Shown piece after piece: positions 18,501 through 28,433 of a DNA stretch of 64,000 bases (position 1 is the stretch's first letter; every line of letters begins with the position of its first letter). This DNA is from Paenibacillus senegalimassiliensis (GTDB lineage: Bacteria; Bacillota; Bacilli; Paenibacillales; Paenibacillaceae). The stretch spans positions 1,798,001-1,862,000 of the forward strand of contig NZ_LN909046.1 of NCBI RefSeq assembly GCF_001486585.1, given 5' to 3'. Both the position numbers and the translations under genes were made by a program. The notes under the pieces are model-generated. The model saw only the letters and a list, made by a program, of their open reading frames with translations. It had not been told where the DNA came from and did not search any database.

Positions 18501-20102
18501 TTATATACCTGGCGCTTCAACATACTCAAAATAATCAAAGTCAGCCGACTTGCGGAAGCCCGTCAGGTCCTGGCAGCACAAGCCAACGAAGGCACCAGTG
18601 AACCACCCTTCATGGCAAGCTTCATCAGACAAGGTACTGGCATCCAGCACAGGCCCGATCGGCTGGAACGCCTGCTCGCCTTCTGTGGAATAAGCGAACT
18701 GAAGCTGATCATGATCCACCTCCACACGCAGCCAGATTCGCTGGGCTTCATCAGGGAGAGCAATATAGCCAGCAGGTACAACGTACCGATTGTTAACTGC
18801 AGATAGAATACTAATACAACGGCCTATTTCTTCGTCATGGGTCACGTGTAAATAATAGTAATTCTGAGTATCGTAAAGGCAAATCAGACCGGCCAGATGC
18901 TTGAAGCTCGTCGGGGTGAACTCCAGGCAGGTGGTAGCGGTGAATTTGAACTCCTGCCAACGCCGGGCAATCAGACTTTGCCTGTATTTCGAGCCGAGCC
19001 CGTCCCTGCCATAAAGTCGCAGGTAGCCCTTCCGCTCCGCTAATGAATAAAACGTTGCATCCAGCGGCACACGCAGGGACTGAAATTGTATATCCAGGAT
19101 TTCACTGTCAAAGTCATCTCGGTAGGGACGTTTGGGAAAAGGTTGAAGCGAAAGCCCCGGGCCCTCTACTTCCACATCCGGCAACAGGGTACCATTCGAC
19201 AAGCGAAGCCAGCCGTCTGTGGTCCATTCCACCTTTTGGAGTGCCGTTTCCCGCCCCAAAGTATACTTGCGCTCTCCCTTTTCCGTGCGGTTCTCCAGTG
19301 CCCGTCCGCAGAGATGAACCATATACCATTCACCTTCTTGCGTTTCTACAAGGTCACCATGTCCGGATTTTTGCAAGAGCAGCTCAGGATGATCCCTGGA
19401 TGTCATTAGCGAATTGCCCGGATAGGCTTCATAAGGTCCAAATAAATCCTTCGACCTCAAGATGGATTGTCCATGGCCCTCCCCTGTCCCCGTATCTGCC
19501 GCGAGCAAGTAATAATACCCGTTGCGCTTATAGATATGGGGACCTTCCAAATAAATATCAGCACTGGCATAAATAGTGACAGGCTCGCCGATGACACGTT
19601 GCTCCTGCTGCGAATACTCCTGAAGAACGAGATGACCCTTGTAGCGCTTCATGACCCGATGATCCGTAACCATACTGACTATATATTTACGCCCATCATC
19701 GTCATGGAATAAGGATGGGTCAAATCCGTAGCTATGCAAATAAACAGGTTCTGACCATTCGCCGCGGATATCCGTCGCTGTTACAAGGAAGTTCGGTGTA
19801 TCGTACATATTGACATAGAACGAATTCACAACCGTATAGAGTAAATAATAGAGGCCGTCATGGAAGGTCAAGCAGGGTGCCCAGACTCCTTGGGAAGCCC
19901 CCACACCACGAAGATCCAGTTGAGACACCCGGTTTAATGGGCGAGTAATCAATTCCCAATGAACCAGGTCCCTCGAATGATGAATTTGCACCCCAGGGAA
20001 CCATTCAAAGGTTGAGGTGGCAATATAATAATCATCCTCCACGCGAATGATGGATGGATCAGGATTAAAGCCCCTTAGAATCGGATTCTTAATCATACTC
20101 AT
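18501..20102 (-). CDS. GH43 family glycoside hydrolase (beta-xylosidase / arabinofuranosidase-like)
   Basis: This 533-residue protein starts at the ATG at 20102 with GGAGAAGGGGA upstream. The N-terminal five-bladed propeller carries the GH43 acids: NPDPSIIRVEDDYYIATSTFEWFPG (catalytic base), SYGFDPSLFHDDDG (pKa modulator) and LEGPHIYK (acid). The C-terminal beta-sandwich at about residues 320-525 is the GH43 accessory domain seen in beta-xylosidases. No signal peptide is present, so it probably acts on imported oligosaccharides. It is the last gene of the minus-strand importer cluster, after GH88. Confidence 0.88.
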   Translation of the reverse strand: MSMIKNPILRGFNPDPSIIRVEDDYYIATSTFEWFPGVQIHHSRDLVHWELITRPLNRVSQLDLRGVGASQGVWAPCLTFHDGLYYLLYTVVNSFYVNMYDTPNFLVTATDIRGEWSEPVYLHSYGFDPSLFHDDDGRKYIVSMVTDHRVMKRYKGHLVLQEYSQQEQRVIGEPVTIYASADIYLEGPHIYKRNGYYYLLAADTGTGEGHGQSILRSKDLFGPYEAYPGNSLMTSRDHPELLLQKSGHGDLVETQEGEWYMVHLCGRALENRTEKGERKYTLGRETALQKVEWTTDGWLRLSNGTLLPDVEVEGPGLSLQPFPKRPYRDDFDSEILDIQFQSLRVPLDATFYSLAERKGYLRLYGRDGLGSKYRQSLIARRWQEFKFTATTCLEFTPTSFKHLAGLICLYDTQNYYYLHVTHDEEIGRCISILSAVNNRYVVPAGYIALPDEAQRIWLRVEVDHDQLQFAYSTEGEQAFQPIGPVLDASTLSDEACHEGWFTGAFVGLCCQDLTGFRKSADFDYFEYVEAPGI

Positions 20103-20131
20103 GATGAGGTCCCCTTCTCCCTGTTCTGTGT

Positions 20132-21286
20132 TTACCATATATGAAGGTCGTTGCCCTTTAATTTGAAGATGGCTTCCATAAAATAAAAGTCACCGTAGAT
20201 AATGGCATGATGATGGCTCCTGGAATGATAGGCGCCCGTTCCATACAGGAGAAAATGATCGGTATCCTCTGACCAATCAATGCGTGATTGGTCCAGCGTG
20301 CTCAATAGCTTCAGCGCTGCGGAGATATAGGATCGGCTTTCATACCCGCCTACAGCCTTGGCAATCTCAATCAGACCACATGCCGCAATGGCTGCGGCTG
20401 TATCATCTGCCAGAGCGGGATCTTCCGGCTGTCGAAAATCAACAGGGATAATCCCGTCCTCGGGGATATGCGCCATGAAATAATGGGCGACTCGCTTGGC
20501 GGTCTGCAAATAAGCGTCCTTCCCCGTATGGAGATAGCTCATCATGAAGCCATAGAGAGCCCAGGCTTGACCGCGGGTCCAGGAGGACCCCTCGCCGAAG
20601 CCTTGCCCGCCGTGTGCCCGGACCACCCCTCCGTTAAAAGGATCAAACTCGACGATATGATGTACCGAGCCATCCGGACGAACGAAAGCCGTCATGGAAG
20701 TGTCCGCATGCTTCATGGCAATTTGCGTATAACGAGGGTCGCCCGTTTCTTCCGTCGCCCAGTATAATAGCGGAATATTGAGCATGCAGTCGATGATCGC
20801 CCAGCCCCTCGTATCCCCTTCCCCCAGATCATTCCAGGCCCGAATGAAGCTGCCAGCCACATTGAACCGACCCGCCAGCAAATTGGCTGCATGCAGCGCC
20901 CGCTTGCGGGATTCCGGATTCCCAGTGACTTTGTAGTTGGCTACGCTCGTGGGAAGCCACATGAAGCCAACATCATGATGGAGACCGTAGTATTCCACGA
21001 AGCATTGATCCAGCTTGACTTCCGAACTTTCGGCAATCTCCTTGTATCTCTCCTGACCGGTGGCCTGATACATCAGCCATAACATGCCGCCCCAGAAACC
21101 GTTCGTCCACCAGCAAATACCGTCGGCTACATCGCCTGACGGGTTCACCTTCGCCCGATCATCATGCACGCCATTCACCGTGGTATAAGGAATTTTATCT
21201 CGCGAGCGTTCGCTGACCTGCTCCATCTTGGCGGTTAGCCTGACAATTACCTCGTCTAACCACTGCTGCTGTGTAGCATTTAACAA
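20132..21286 (-). CDS. GH88 family unsaturated glucuronyl hydrolase
   Basis: This 384-residue alpha/alpha-barrel protein matches GH88, which removes the 4,5-unsaturated uronic acid left by polysaccharide lyases. Key stretches are ICWWTNGFWGGMLWLMY, YYGLHHDVGFMWLPTS (catalytic aspartate), and EGSSWTRGQAWALYGF. The related GH105 family is an alternative. The ATG directly follows an in-frame stop; AGGAGGAAAG lies about 20 bases upstream, farther than usual. It is cytoplasmic by sequence. With the importer and GH43 it suggests use of uronic-acid-bearing oligosaccharides. Confidence 0.85.
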   Translation of the reverse strand: MLNATQQQWLDEVIVRLTAKMEQVSERSRDKIPYTTVNGVHDDRAKVNPSGDVADGICWWTNGFWGGMLWLMYQATGQERYKEIAESSEVKLDQCFVEYYGLHHDVGFMWLPTSVANYKVTGNPESRKRALHAANLLAGRFNVAGSFIRAWNDLGEGDTRGWAIIDCMLNIPLLYWATEETGDPRYTQIAMKHADTSMTAFVRPDGSVHHIVEFDPFNGGVVRAHGGQGFGEGSSWTRGQAWALYGFMMSYLHTGKDAYLQTAKRVAHYFMAHIPEDGIIPVDFRQPEDPALADDTAAAIAACGLIEIAKAVGGYESRSYISAALKLLSTLDQSRIDWSEDTDHFLLYGTGAYHSRSHHHAIIYGDFYFMEAIFKLKGNDLHIW

Positions 21287-21328
21287 AGAAGTTCACAGCC
21301 TTTCCTCCTGAATTAAGTGAACATATTC

Positions 21329-22165
21329 TTATCCCTTCGTTGCTCCGGAAGCCAGACCTTTGACAAAATACTTCTGCAAAAATATAAAAGCAAGGAGTAC
21401 AGGAACAACAGACATCGTAGTCCCGGCAAAAATCATATCCCATCTTGAGGAGAACTCGCCGATATAACGATAGATTTCAACGACCATCGTCTTGGGTTCA
21501 CCAGACGGCAGGACGAGCATGGGCATCAGAAAATCATTCCAGATACCGAGGCCGTTCAGGACGACCATACTCGCTGTCACCGGCCCCAGCAGAGGGAAGA
21601 CGATGCCCCAGAAAATGCGCACCCGCGAGCACCCGTCAATCTGCGCGGCTTCCTCAATCTCCACAGGAATTCCCTTCACAAAACTGGTATACAGCAAACT
21701 GCCAAAGCCAACAGAACCAGCAACATAAATCAGAATAGGACCTAATAGACTCCCGTAAAGGCCCAACAATTTGAGCTCTTTGAAGAGGGGAATCATATAG
21801 GCTTGGAACGGAATCATCATCCCTGCCAGAAAGTACAGAAAGATCAATCGGGTCCATTTGGTGTTTCTGCGCTGAATGGCATAACCTGCCATCGGAATAA
21901 TGATGACCTGACCGACAATCGAGACCACGGTTAGAATAATGCTGTTACCAATCGCCTGTGGATAGTTTGTTTCTGTGAGCAGATACTTAAAGCTCTCCAG
22001 ATAAAGTGATGTTGGCAAAGCCACGGCATCCCTCATAATCTCCGCATTACTTTTGAAGGCCGACATGATGTTAAAGAAAATAGGGAAGAAAAACAGAATG
22101 CCCAGGATCAATGTGACTGCAAAGATCAGGATATCCCCAACCGTCTTGCGTGTTCTCAGTGACAT
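21329..22165 (-). CDS. Sugar ABC importer permease, CUT1 MalG-like
   Basis: This 278-residue protein has about six membrane helices, an EAA-type loop (EEAAQIDGCSRVRIFWGIVF) and the C-terminal LQKYFVKGLASGATKG characteristic of the second permease of CUT1 importers. Its ATG overlaps the stop codon of the preceding permease gene as TAATG, so translation is coupled. It forms a transporter with the permease at 22165-23091 and the lipoprotein at 23172-24524. No ATPase is encoded nearby. Confidence 0.92.
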   Translation of the reverse strand: MSLRTRKTVGDILIFAVTLILGILFFFPIFFNIMSAFKSNAEIMRDAVALPTSLYLESFKYLLTETNYPQAIGNSIILTVVSIVGQVIIIPMAGYAIQRRNTKWTRLIFLYFLAGMMIPFQAYMIPLFKELKLLGLYGSLLGPILIYVAGSVGFGSLLYTSFVKGIPVEIEEAAQIDGCSRVRIFWGIVFPLLGPVTASMVVLNGLGIWNDFLMPMLVLPSGEPKTMVVEIYRYIGEFSSRWDMIFAGTTMSVVPVLLAFIFLQKYFVKGLASGATKG

Positions 22166-23091
22166 TACATCTCCACCTCCCTTTTCTGGAGAACTTTCAC
22201 TTGGAACACCGTAATGATTAAAATGATAAAGAATAGGACCATCGCCAAAGCTGTACCAAAGCCTTGTCGAAGCTCGCCGAATCCAACCTTATAGATCAGA
22301 TAAGTCAGGGTCTCCGTCTCAAAGCCAGGACCTCCGTCCGTCATTACGGCAATCTGGTCAAATATTTTGAGTGCACTAATCATGGATAAGACCATGCATA
22401 CCGTCACCGAACCAGCCAATAGAGGAAACGTGATATGACGGAATTGCTGCAGACTGCTTGCACCATCTATGCTGGCCGCTTCATTTAATTCCTGTGGAAT
22501 CCCCTGCAAGCCAGCCAGATAGATAATCATGTAATAGCCTGCTCCCTTCCACACGGTAGACAAGAGAATGGAGAGCAGTGCATACCTGGGATCTCCCAGC
22601 CAATCCACCGTGATGGCTTCCAGGCCCATCTTGGATAGTATCCCGTTCACCACACCAAAATTGTAATTGAGCATCATCGCCCAGACGAAGCCCATGACAA
22701 TGCCGCTAAGCAAGGTGGGGAAGTAAAAGAGACTGCGAAATAGTTTGCTAAACCACCGCACTTTATCGACCAGCATCGCCAGCAAAATAGCCAGAATATT
22801 CTCCAAAATGACCAGGCTGATCGTTAGAACCAACGTATTTTGCAACGCATTACGGACACGTGGACTATTCCAGATTTCCACAAAGTTAGCCAGTCCAATA
22901 AAACGTACATCAGAGCTAATTCCATCCCAGGATGTGAAGCTGTAATAGACGCTACCCAGTGTCGGGACAATAACGAACAAAGTATATAGGATAAATGCCG
23001 GCAATATAAAGAACAGTGCATAAGTCGGCCATTTTTTCTTCTTTCTCAGCGAAGTATACGCCTTTGCCGACTGAACGACCGGTGCGCTCAT
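22165..23091 (-). CDS. Sugar ABC importer permease, CUT1 MalF-like
   Basis: This 308-residue protein starts at the ATG at 23091 with AAAGGAGG upstream; a longer frame has no better site. A basic KKKK-type N-terminus precedes about six helices. The motifs YYSFTSWDGISSDVRFIGL and the loop ELNEAASIDGASSLQQFRHI identify the MalF/UgpA-like subunit. It follows the binding-protein gene across an intergenic hairpin and overlaps the next permease by one base. Confidence 0.92.
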   Translation of the reverse strand: MSAPVVQSAKAYTSLRKKKKWPTYALFFILPAFILYTLFVIVPTLGSVYYSFTSWDGISSDVRFIGLANFVEIWNSPRVRNALQNTLVLTISLVILENILAILLAMLVDKVRWFSKLFRSLFYFPTLLSGIVMGFVWAMMLNYNFGVVNGILSKMGLEAITVDWLGDPRYALLSILLSTVWKGAGYYMIIYLAGLQGIPQELNEAASIDGASSLQQFRHITFPLLAGSVTVCMVLSMISALKIFDQIAVMTDGGPGFETETLTYLIYKVGFGELRQGFGTALAMVLFFIILIITVFQVKVLQKREVEM

Positions 23092-23130
23092 GGTTGTCTC
23101 CCTCCTTTGAACCACTTACCTTCATAGAAA

Positions 23131-23153
23131 AGGAACCCCCGAAGGAGGTTCCT
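23131..23153 (-). terminator. Intercistronic hairpin after the binding-protein gene
   Basis: On the minus strand AGGAACCTCC pairs with GGGGGTTCCT across a TTC loop and is followed by TTTTC. Such leaky terminators after binding-protein genes commonly let the binding protein be made in excess over the permeases; that role is inferred here. Confidence 0.6.
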
Positions 23154-23171
23154 GCGGTATGATGGTGCTTC

Positions 23172-24524
23172 TTACATCGCGTTGACTTTCACTTGATTGT
23201 CGTATTCCGTATCCGCTTGCTTCATATAATCCAGAACGTCGCCATCCGTCACGACCAACTCCTGCAACAGCTTGTAGTACCAGTTGCGGAACTGCGGCGG
23301 AATTTGGTTCTCTCCCCACCAGTTATTAATCGCCAAGGATTTGTTGACATTCGGATCAGCCATCAATTCAAGCACGACTTGCATTTGCTCACTTGATTCA
23401 TAAGTGACGGCCTCTTTCGTGGAAGGAATAGCATTGATGCTAGCCAGATACAGGGAGTAATTCTCGGGTTCAAAGAAGAAGCGAATAAACTCCTTAATGG
23501 CTTCCTGCTTGCCCGCATCCTTAGAGGCTTCTGTCGAGATAGACCAGCCCGCCGGAGACGGCAGACCGATGACATTTAACTTGCCTTCCCGGTCAGGAAT
23601 AGCGTAGAACCCAAATTCGAAGTTAGGGTCGGCTTCCGCGATTTGCGTAAACATCCACGTTCCTGAGAACAACTGGGCCGCCTTCTCGGTAACCAGGAAC
23701 GAGGCCGTTTGATTATCCCCGGTACTTAGCCAGCCCTTATCGACATAGTTCTGGAACAGCTCTTTATAATCGGTCATGGCTTGCACCACATTGGCATCCG
23801 TGAAGCTCACTTCCTGCGCCGTACGCTTGGAGTTCCAGTCCGGATCATCCGCATAAACCTGGTCTACCAGGAATTTATTCACCCAGAAGCCCATGTGGAA
23901 AATATCCTTGCCGCCGACCACCAGCGGTGAAATGCCACTGGCCTTCAGCTTCTCCTGAATCTCCAGGAATTCGTCATACGTTGTTGGAAGCTCGGTTACA
24001 CCCGCTGCCTCGTAAGCCTTCTTGCTATATATAATTCCCTGCGGCGAGTTGACCTGCATGGGGGCATTCCACACTTTACCTTCCACCTTTGGCGGATCGT
24101 TGAACAGCTCTATCAAATCGGAGGGTAATTCCACGATTTTACCTGCATCTGCAAATACTTCCGTATCCCGCATCTCCACGAGGTCGGGGAATTCGCCAAC
24201 CGCATCCTTCGTTTTTAACCAGTCCAGGTAAGAGGCCGATGATGTTTCACTGTAATCTTTGATCGTAATATGCGAATTTTTCTCCGTAAATCGTTGAATC
24301 GTATCTGCGATAGCTTTTTTTGTAGCTGGATCGCCGGTAGCATACCCAATCGTGAAGCTGACGGGCTGCTTATCCTCTTGTTGTGAAGGAGCCGTGTTGC
24401 CTCCCGAGGTAGGAGCATTAGCAGCGTTATTTGCATTGGAGCTCCCTCCACCGCAGGCACTCAGTACCAGTGAAGCCCCGAGGATCAAGGCAGAAAATCT
24501 CATCCATTTTTTTCTAGATATCAA
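23172..24524 (-). CDS. Extracellular sugar-binding lipoprotein, family 1
   Basis: This 450-residue protein starts at the TTG at 24524, eight bases after AGGGAGG; a longer frame to 24560 would run through that site. The signal ends in VLSAC, with the lipidated cysteine at residue 24, followed by a Gly/Ser/Asn linker. The body matches MalE-like family 1 binding proteins (TIGYATGDPATKKAI, GIIYSKKAYEAAGV). It heads the importer - GH88 - GH43 operon and is preceded by a cre-like site. Ligand specificity is unknown; the downstream enzymes suggest uronic-acid- or xylose-containing oligosaccharides. Confidence 0.9.
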   Translation of the reverse strand: MISRKKWMRFSALILGASLVLSACGGGSSNANNAANAPTSGGNTAPSQQEDKQPVSFTIGYATGDPATKKAIADTIQRFTEKNSHITIKDYSETSSASYLDWLKTKDAVGEFPDLVEMRDTEVFADAGKIVELPSDLIELFNDPPKVEGKVWNAPMQVNSPQGIIYSKKAYEAAGVTELPTTYDEFLEIQEKLKASGISPLVVGGKDIFHMGFWVNKFLVDQVYADDPDWNSKRTAQEVSFTDANVVQAMTDYKELFQNYVDKGWLSTGDNQTASFLVTEKAAQLFSGTWMFTQIAEADPNFEFGFYAIPDREGKLNVIGLPSPAGWSISTEASKDAGKQEAIKEFIRFFFEPENYSLYLASINAIPSTKEAVTYESSEQMQVVLELMADPNVNKSLAINNWWGENQIPPQFRNWYYKLLQELVVTDGDVLDYMKQADTEYDNQVKVNAM

Positions 24525-24586
24525 TGAAGTAACCTCCCTTTGACTTTGAACCGGTAACAACTACGATGTGCGCATCACCGCTTTTA

Positions 24587-24600
24587 TGAAACCGCTTCCT
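24587..24600. promoter_or_regulatory. cre-like CcpA site upstream of the importer - GH88 - GH43 operon
   Basis: On the minus strand AGGAAGCGGTTTCA matches the cre consensus TGWAANCGNTNWCA at 12 of 14 positions. It lies 62 bases upstream of the binding-protein start, a position that fits catabolite repression. Confidence 0.5.
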
Positions 24601-24691
24601 TAATTCAAGGTTAGCATTTGCCTACTTTGAGCGGAATGAAGTTTTTTTAGAGGCATATGCGTCATTTTTAAGATAAAAGCATGGACGAGAC

Positions 24692-26473
24692 TTAATCACC
24701 CGTCCGTTCCTCCAAGACTTCAGCTATCAAGGGAAAAGTAAGTACAATCGAGGTTCCGATATGCTCGCGGCTATTAATTACGATTCCGTATGCATCGCCA
24801 AAGACCGATTTAATTCGTTCGTGTACATTTTTGAGCCCGATATTTTTGCTGACAGCCTGAGGATCGTTTAACGTCGCATTCAGTCTGGCAAGCATATCTG
24901 CCCCCATTCCTGCCCCATCGTCATACACCGTGATTACCAAATCCCGCTCATATCGCTCCACTGTAATTCCGACAGAGCCTCGTCCTTGCTGACGTAATCC
25001 GTGATGAATGGCATTTTCCACAATCGGTTGCAGAGACAGCTTCAGAATAGGCCAGTTGATATCAACGTCTTGCGCCACATGACAATGCAAATCAAATCGT
25101 TGATCATAGCGAACTGAAATAATATAGAAATAATCTTTGATATTATCCAATTCCCTGTGGATGCTCACCTTCTCATCACCATAGTCAATCACATACTTGA
25201 GTTGATTAGACAAGGCTAATATCATGTCGGCGACTTCATGGTCGTCCTTATCTACTGCACTCATCCGGATAACCTCAAGCGTATTGTACAAGAAGTGCGG
25301 CCTTATCTGACTTTTTAGCGCATTCAGTTCAGATTGCTTCTGCTTGAGCTGCGCTACATAAGCTTCATCAATGTAAGCCTTCAATCGATCGACCATCCGG
25401 TTGAAGCTGTGGCTAAGTCTGCCTAACTCGTCATTACTGCGTACTTCCACATGACTATTGAGATTCCCCGACTCCACCTTGTTCATTTGCCTCATTAGTG
25501 TCAGAATCGGTGCAGACAATCTTCTTGAGAACAAGGCCCCCGTTACAATAAGCGCTAGCGCACACAACGTAATAGCTATAAATACCGTCATGCGAACCGA
25601 CAGCAATTGCTGAAATAAGGAGGCCCGATAAATTCGTGCGGTAAGACTTCCGTTCAGGAACGGAATGGGCTCAGAGATGACGAGCATCCCGTGATCACTC
25701 TCCAATATATCCGCCCCCCCGGAGGAATAAGCTTCTCCTTGATTAGAGAAATAGACGTTGCCGTTGCCATCGAGCAGGTATAATTGATCCTGTTCCTGAA
25801 GGTTAAGCTCTTTGAAGAACTGCTCAAACAGCTTGGCGTCCACATCGATAAACAGTGTCCCGGCAATCCTCGGCTCAGCCGTCACTTTCCCCGAGATATC
25901 AATCAGATTTCGGCCAATCGTAAATACCCTGCGGTTCGAGGATAAGTAGTAGGCATCGGAATGCGTCGGGAAGAGAGCCACCTTCGATGGCGCAAGACGC
26001 ATCTGTGCTATCCATTGCTCATAAGGCAGCAATTCTTCATCCAGCCCTCTGTTAAACCTTTCCTGATCGTAAACCTTGTCATCCTCTGCCCGAACAAAAT
26101 ACACGCTGCTGATATAATTGTCACTGTACAGAAGTGTTTTCAAGAAGGTGTGAATCGGAATATTGTTGATCTGCTCCAGCTCATTGACATTATGTAATTG
26201 GTTCTGGTTATAGCTTTCTACGAAGGTTTCGTATTTACCGGTGTACATCAGCTTGGAAAGCTCGTTATATTCATTAAAGGTCGAATTCAGATTATAGCTC
26301 ATATAGGTTACCATCTGCTGCAAATTCCCGGTCGTATACCGCTCTACATATTTTGTAAAGGTATTGACGGAGAAGAGGCTTAAGGTGAACAGGGGAATAA
26401 GTCCTACCAGAATAAAGGAGCCTGCAAATTTGACAAAAATACTATTGAATTTTTTCCTGCGGAAGCCCATCAT
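24692..26473 (-). CDS. YesM-like sensor histidine kinase
   Basis: This 593-residue kinase has a membrane helix at about 13-38, an extracellular sensor of about 240 residues, a second helix at about 280-302 and a HAMP domain. The His_kinase motif SQIRPHFLYNTLEVIRMSA has the phospho-accepting histidine near residue 393. The ATPase domain carries IVENAIHHGLR, VYDDGAGMG and NIGLKNVHERI. Its ATG overlaps the response-regulator stop by four bases (ATGA). Kinases of this type pair with AraC-type response regulators and control sugar importers, most likely the operon immediately downstream. Confidence 0.92.
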   Translation of the reverse strand: MMGFRRKKFNSIFVKFAGSFILVGLIPLFTLSLFSVNTFTKYVERYTTGNLQQMVTYMSYNLNSTFNEYNELSKLMYTGKYETFVESYNQNQLHNVNELEQINNIPIHTFLKTLLYSDNYISSVYFVRAEDDKVYDQERFNRGLDEELLPYEQWIAQMRLAPSKVALFPTHSDAYYLSSNRRVFTIGRNLIDISGKVTAEPRIAGTLFIDVDAKLFEQFFKELNLQEQDQLYLLDGNGNVYFSNQGEAYSSGGADILESDHGMLVISEPIPFLNGSLTARIYRASLFQQLLSVRMTVFIAITLCALALIVTGALFSRRLSAPILTLMRQMNKVESGNLNSHVEVRSNDELGRLSHSFNRMVDRLKAYIDEAYVAQLKQKQSELNALKSQIRPHFLYNTLEVIRMSAVDKDDHEVADMILALSNQLKYVIDYGDEKVSIHRELDNIKDYFYIISVRYDQRFDLHCHVAQDVDINWPILKLSLQPIVENAIHHGLRQQGRGSVGITVERYERDLVITVYDDGAGMGADMLARLNATLNDPQAVSKNIGLKNVHERIKSVFGDAYGIVINSREHIGTSIVLTFPLIAEVLEERTGD

Positions 26474-28074
26474 TCCGCCCCCTGTTCCGCTCTCGCAGAC
26501 TGTCGGTATTCTTGGGGGAGCTTGCCGTACAGCTTCTTGAACATATCACTGAAATGTCTGGCGTTGTTATAGCCAACGGCTTCGGCAATTTCATAAATCA
26601 TCAGATCCGTAGTGAGCAGAAGCCCGATAGCGTGCTTCATCCGCTCCTCCGTCAGCACTTGCTTGAAATTTTTTCCCGTATGCTTCTTGAAGAAGCTGCT
26701 AAAATAATAGGGATTCATATAAATGATGGCGGCTATCGATTCTAAAGTGATATTTTCGGCAAAGTGCTCTGCGATATAAGCTTTCACCTTGGTTAATTCA
26801 GCCACCTCCTTGTTGGCCAGCTTCCCGTTTAGTTGCTCGAACATGTGCTGAATGATAGCTATAAGTTCGTCCATGGCACCCGCAAAGGTAGCATGACTGG
26901 TCAGTCTGTCCAGAAGTGAGCTTTCTGCTCTGCGCGAGAATCGAGACGGGATGCCAAACTGGGTAAGCTCCTGCTCCAGAGCCAGCACAGTATTGTACAT
27001 ACTGGTGACGGCTAGTACCTTATTGCCTTTAGCCTGACGAATCACACCTCTCCGAAGGCGGTCCGTCATTTCCTCAAGCAGCTTCTTATTCTGCGAGCAC
27101 AACGCCTTGATGATCTCCTCCTGTAATTCCGATATCACGGGTATTTCATCCGTTACCGCTCCTTGTTCCAATTCCTCAGCGTTGATAATTTGATTAAGGC
27201 CGGTAAAATATTTCGATTGTAGCGCTTTCAAGGCACTCCGGTAAGATGCATCAGCGAGCTCAATCCCGGACACCGTTTGCCCGATTCCTGCCGATAACTT
27301 CAGCTTCAGAAATGAGGTTATTTGTTCATGCAAGTTGCCGATGAGCCGTCTCGGTTCTTCCGGGTGTTCGAACTGAACCAGGATGCCATAACGTCCGTCC
27401 TTCACAAACATCAGACAGTTATCACAGCTATCGAGGGTTTCCTTCATAATATTATTTAACGCAAAATGAACCAGCTTCCGTTCACGTTCTGCCCAGTGGG
27501 ATTCCCCGCCCATTTCATCATCAATCTCTATGAGACAGATGCTCGTATAGCGACTTAGGGGGACTGCTCCCATACGGGTGAGTTCATTGGCCGCTCGTTG
27601 ATCTCCGTCCATCAGACTATCCAGGTATTCGCTGATCGTTACCGTGCGATGCTTACGCTCATAATGATCAAGCCTTTCCTTGGTACGTTCTTCTTCGTTC
27701 TCCTCACGAATCATATCCACTGCCCGTCTTAAGACCGACTCCAAATGGGGCTTGCTCACCGGCTTGACCAGATAGTCCAGCGCCCCGTATTGTACAGCTT
27801 GCTGGGCATATGCAAATTCCTGATAAGCGCTTATAAATATGACTTTGATCGGGCGTCCTTGCTCATGAAGCTCCTTGATAATATCAATCCCGCTTAAGCC
27901 AGGCATGCTGATATCGCTGATGATCAGATCCGGACTGCATTCCGGAATTAATTGTCTCAATTCATACCCGTCTTGAGCTTCACCCACAATATGTAACCCC
28001 AACTCATCCCAGGAAATAAGTTTTTTCAATCCACGTAATATAACGGGTTCGTCATCCGCCAATAACACCCTCAT
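26470..28074 (-). CDS. YesN-like response regulator with AraC output domain
   Basis: This 534-residue protein has an N-terminal receiver (MRVLLADDEPVILRGL; phospho-accepting D54 in IISDISMPGLSG; lysine in YLVKPVSKP). A long middle region follows, then a C-terminal AraC double HTH at about 430-530 (IAAIIYMNPYYFSSFFKKHTGKNF and IAEAVGYNNARHFSDMFKKLYG). It is the first gene of a two-gene operon with the kinase and is probably the transcriptional activator of the adjacent importer operon. Confidence 0.92.
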   Translation of the reverse strand: MRVLLADDEPVILRGLKKLISWDELGLHIVGEAQDGYELRQLIPECSPDLIISDISMPGLSGIDIIKELHEQGRPIKVIFISAYQEFAYAQQAVQYGALDYLVKPVSKPHLESVLRRAVDMIREENEEERTKERLDHYERKHRTVTISEYLDSLMDGDQRAANELTRMGAVPLSRYTSICLIEIDDEMGGESHWAERERKLVHFALNNIMKETLDSCDNCLMFVKDGRYGILVQFEHPEEPRRLIGNLHEQITSFLKLKLSAGIGQTVSGIELADASYRSALKALQSKYFTGLNQIINAEELEQGAVTDEIPVISELQEEIIKALCSQNKKLLEEMTDRLRRGVIRQAKGNKVLAVTSMYNTVLALEQELTQFGIPSRFSRRAESSLLDRLTSHATFAGAMDELIAIIQHMFEQLNGKLANKEVAELTKVKAYIAEHFAENITLESIAAIIYMNPYYFSSFFKKHTGKNFKQVLTEERMKHAIGLLLTTDLMIYEIAEAVGYNNARHFSDMFKKLYGKLPQEYRQSARAEQGAE

Positions 28075-28209
28075 GTATATGCCCCCCTTGCTTCAAGCCA
28101 CTATTCAATCATCTCATCATGTTACAGCCCTGCTAATCTTACAGTAACACAGGGTTTAGCAAAGCTTGATATCATTTTTTTAAGAAATAAGTCTGTTTTT
28201 TTCATAAAA

Positions 28210-28249
28210 AAAGCTCCTGAATTCCCATAAGAGGAAATCCAGGAGCTTT
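28210..28249 (-). terminator. Rho-independent terminator of the tRNA-Leu gene
   Basis: AAAGCTCCTG and CAGGAGCTTT form a perfect 10-base-pair stem, followed on the minus strand by seven consecutive T. It lies directly downstream of the tRNA. Confidence 0.85.
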
Positions 28250-28253
28250 CTGA

Positions 28254-28337
<84 letters not shown>

Positions 28338-28381
28338 ATATTTCGTTGTCACCATCATCAAGAAATGCGGCAACGAAATAT
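28338..28381. repeat. Perfect 11-base inverted repeat abutting the tRNA-Leu 5' end
   Basis: ATATTTCGTTG (28338-28348) and CAACGAAATAT (28371-28381) are perfectly complementary with a 22-base loop. The inner arm ends exactly at the first base of the tRNA, so the pre-tRNA leader would form a hairpin against the RNase P cleavage site. The rest of the 28075-28433 interval is the tRNA and its terminator; no protein gene is seen. Confidence 0.6.
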
Positions 28382-28433
28382 ACATTACCATAAATTTCAG
28401 GAAAGTACAACTAGAGATTAACTTTAAGGCACA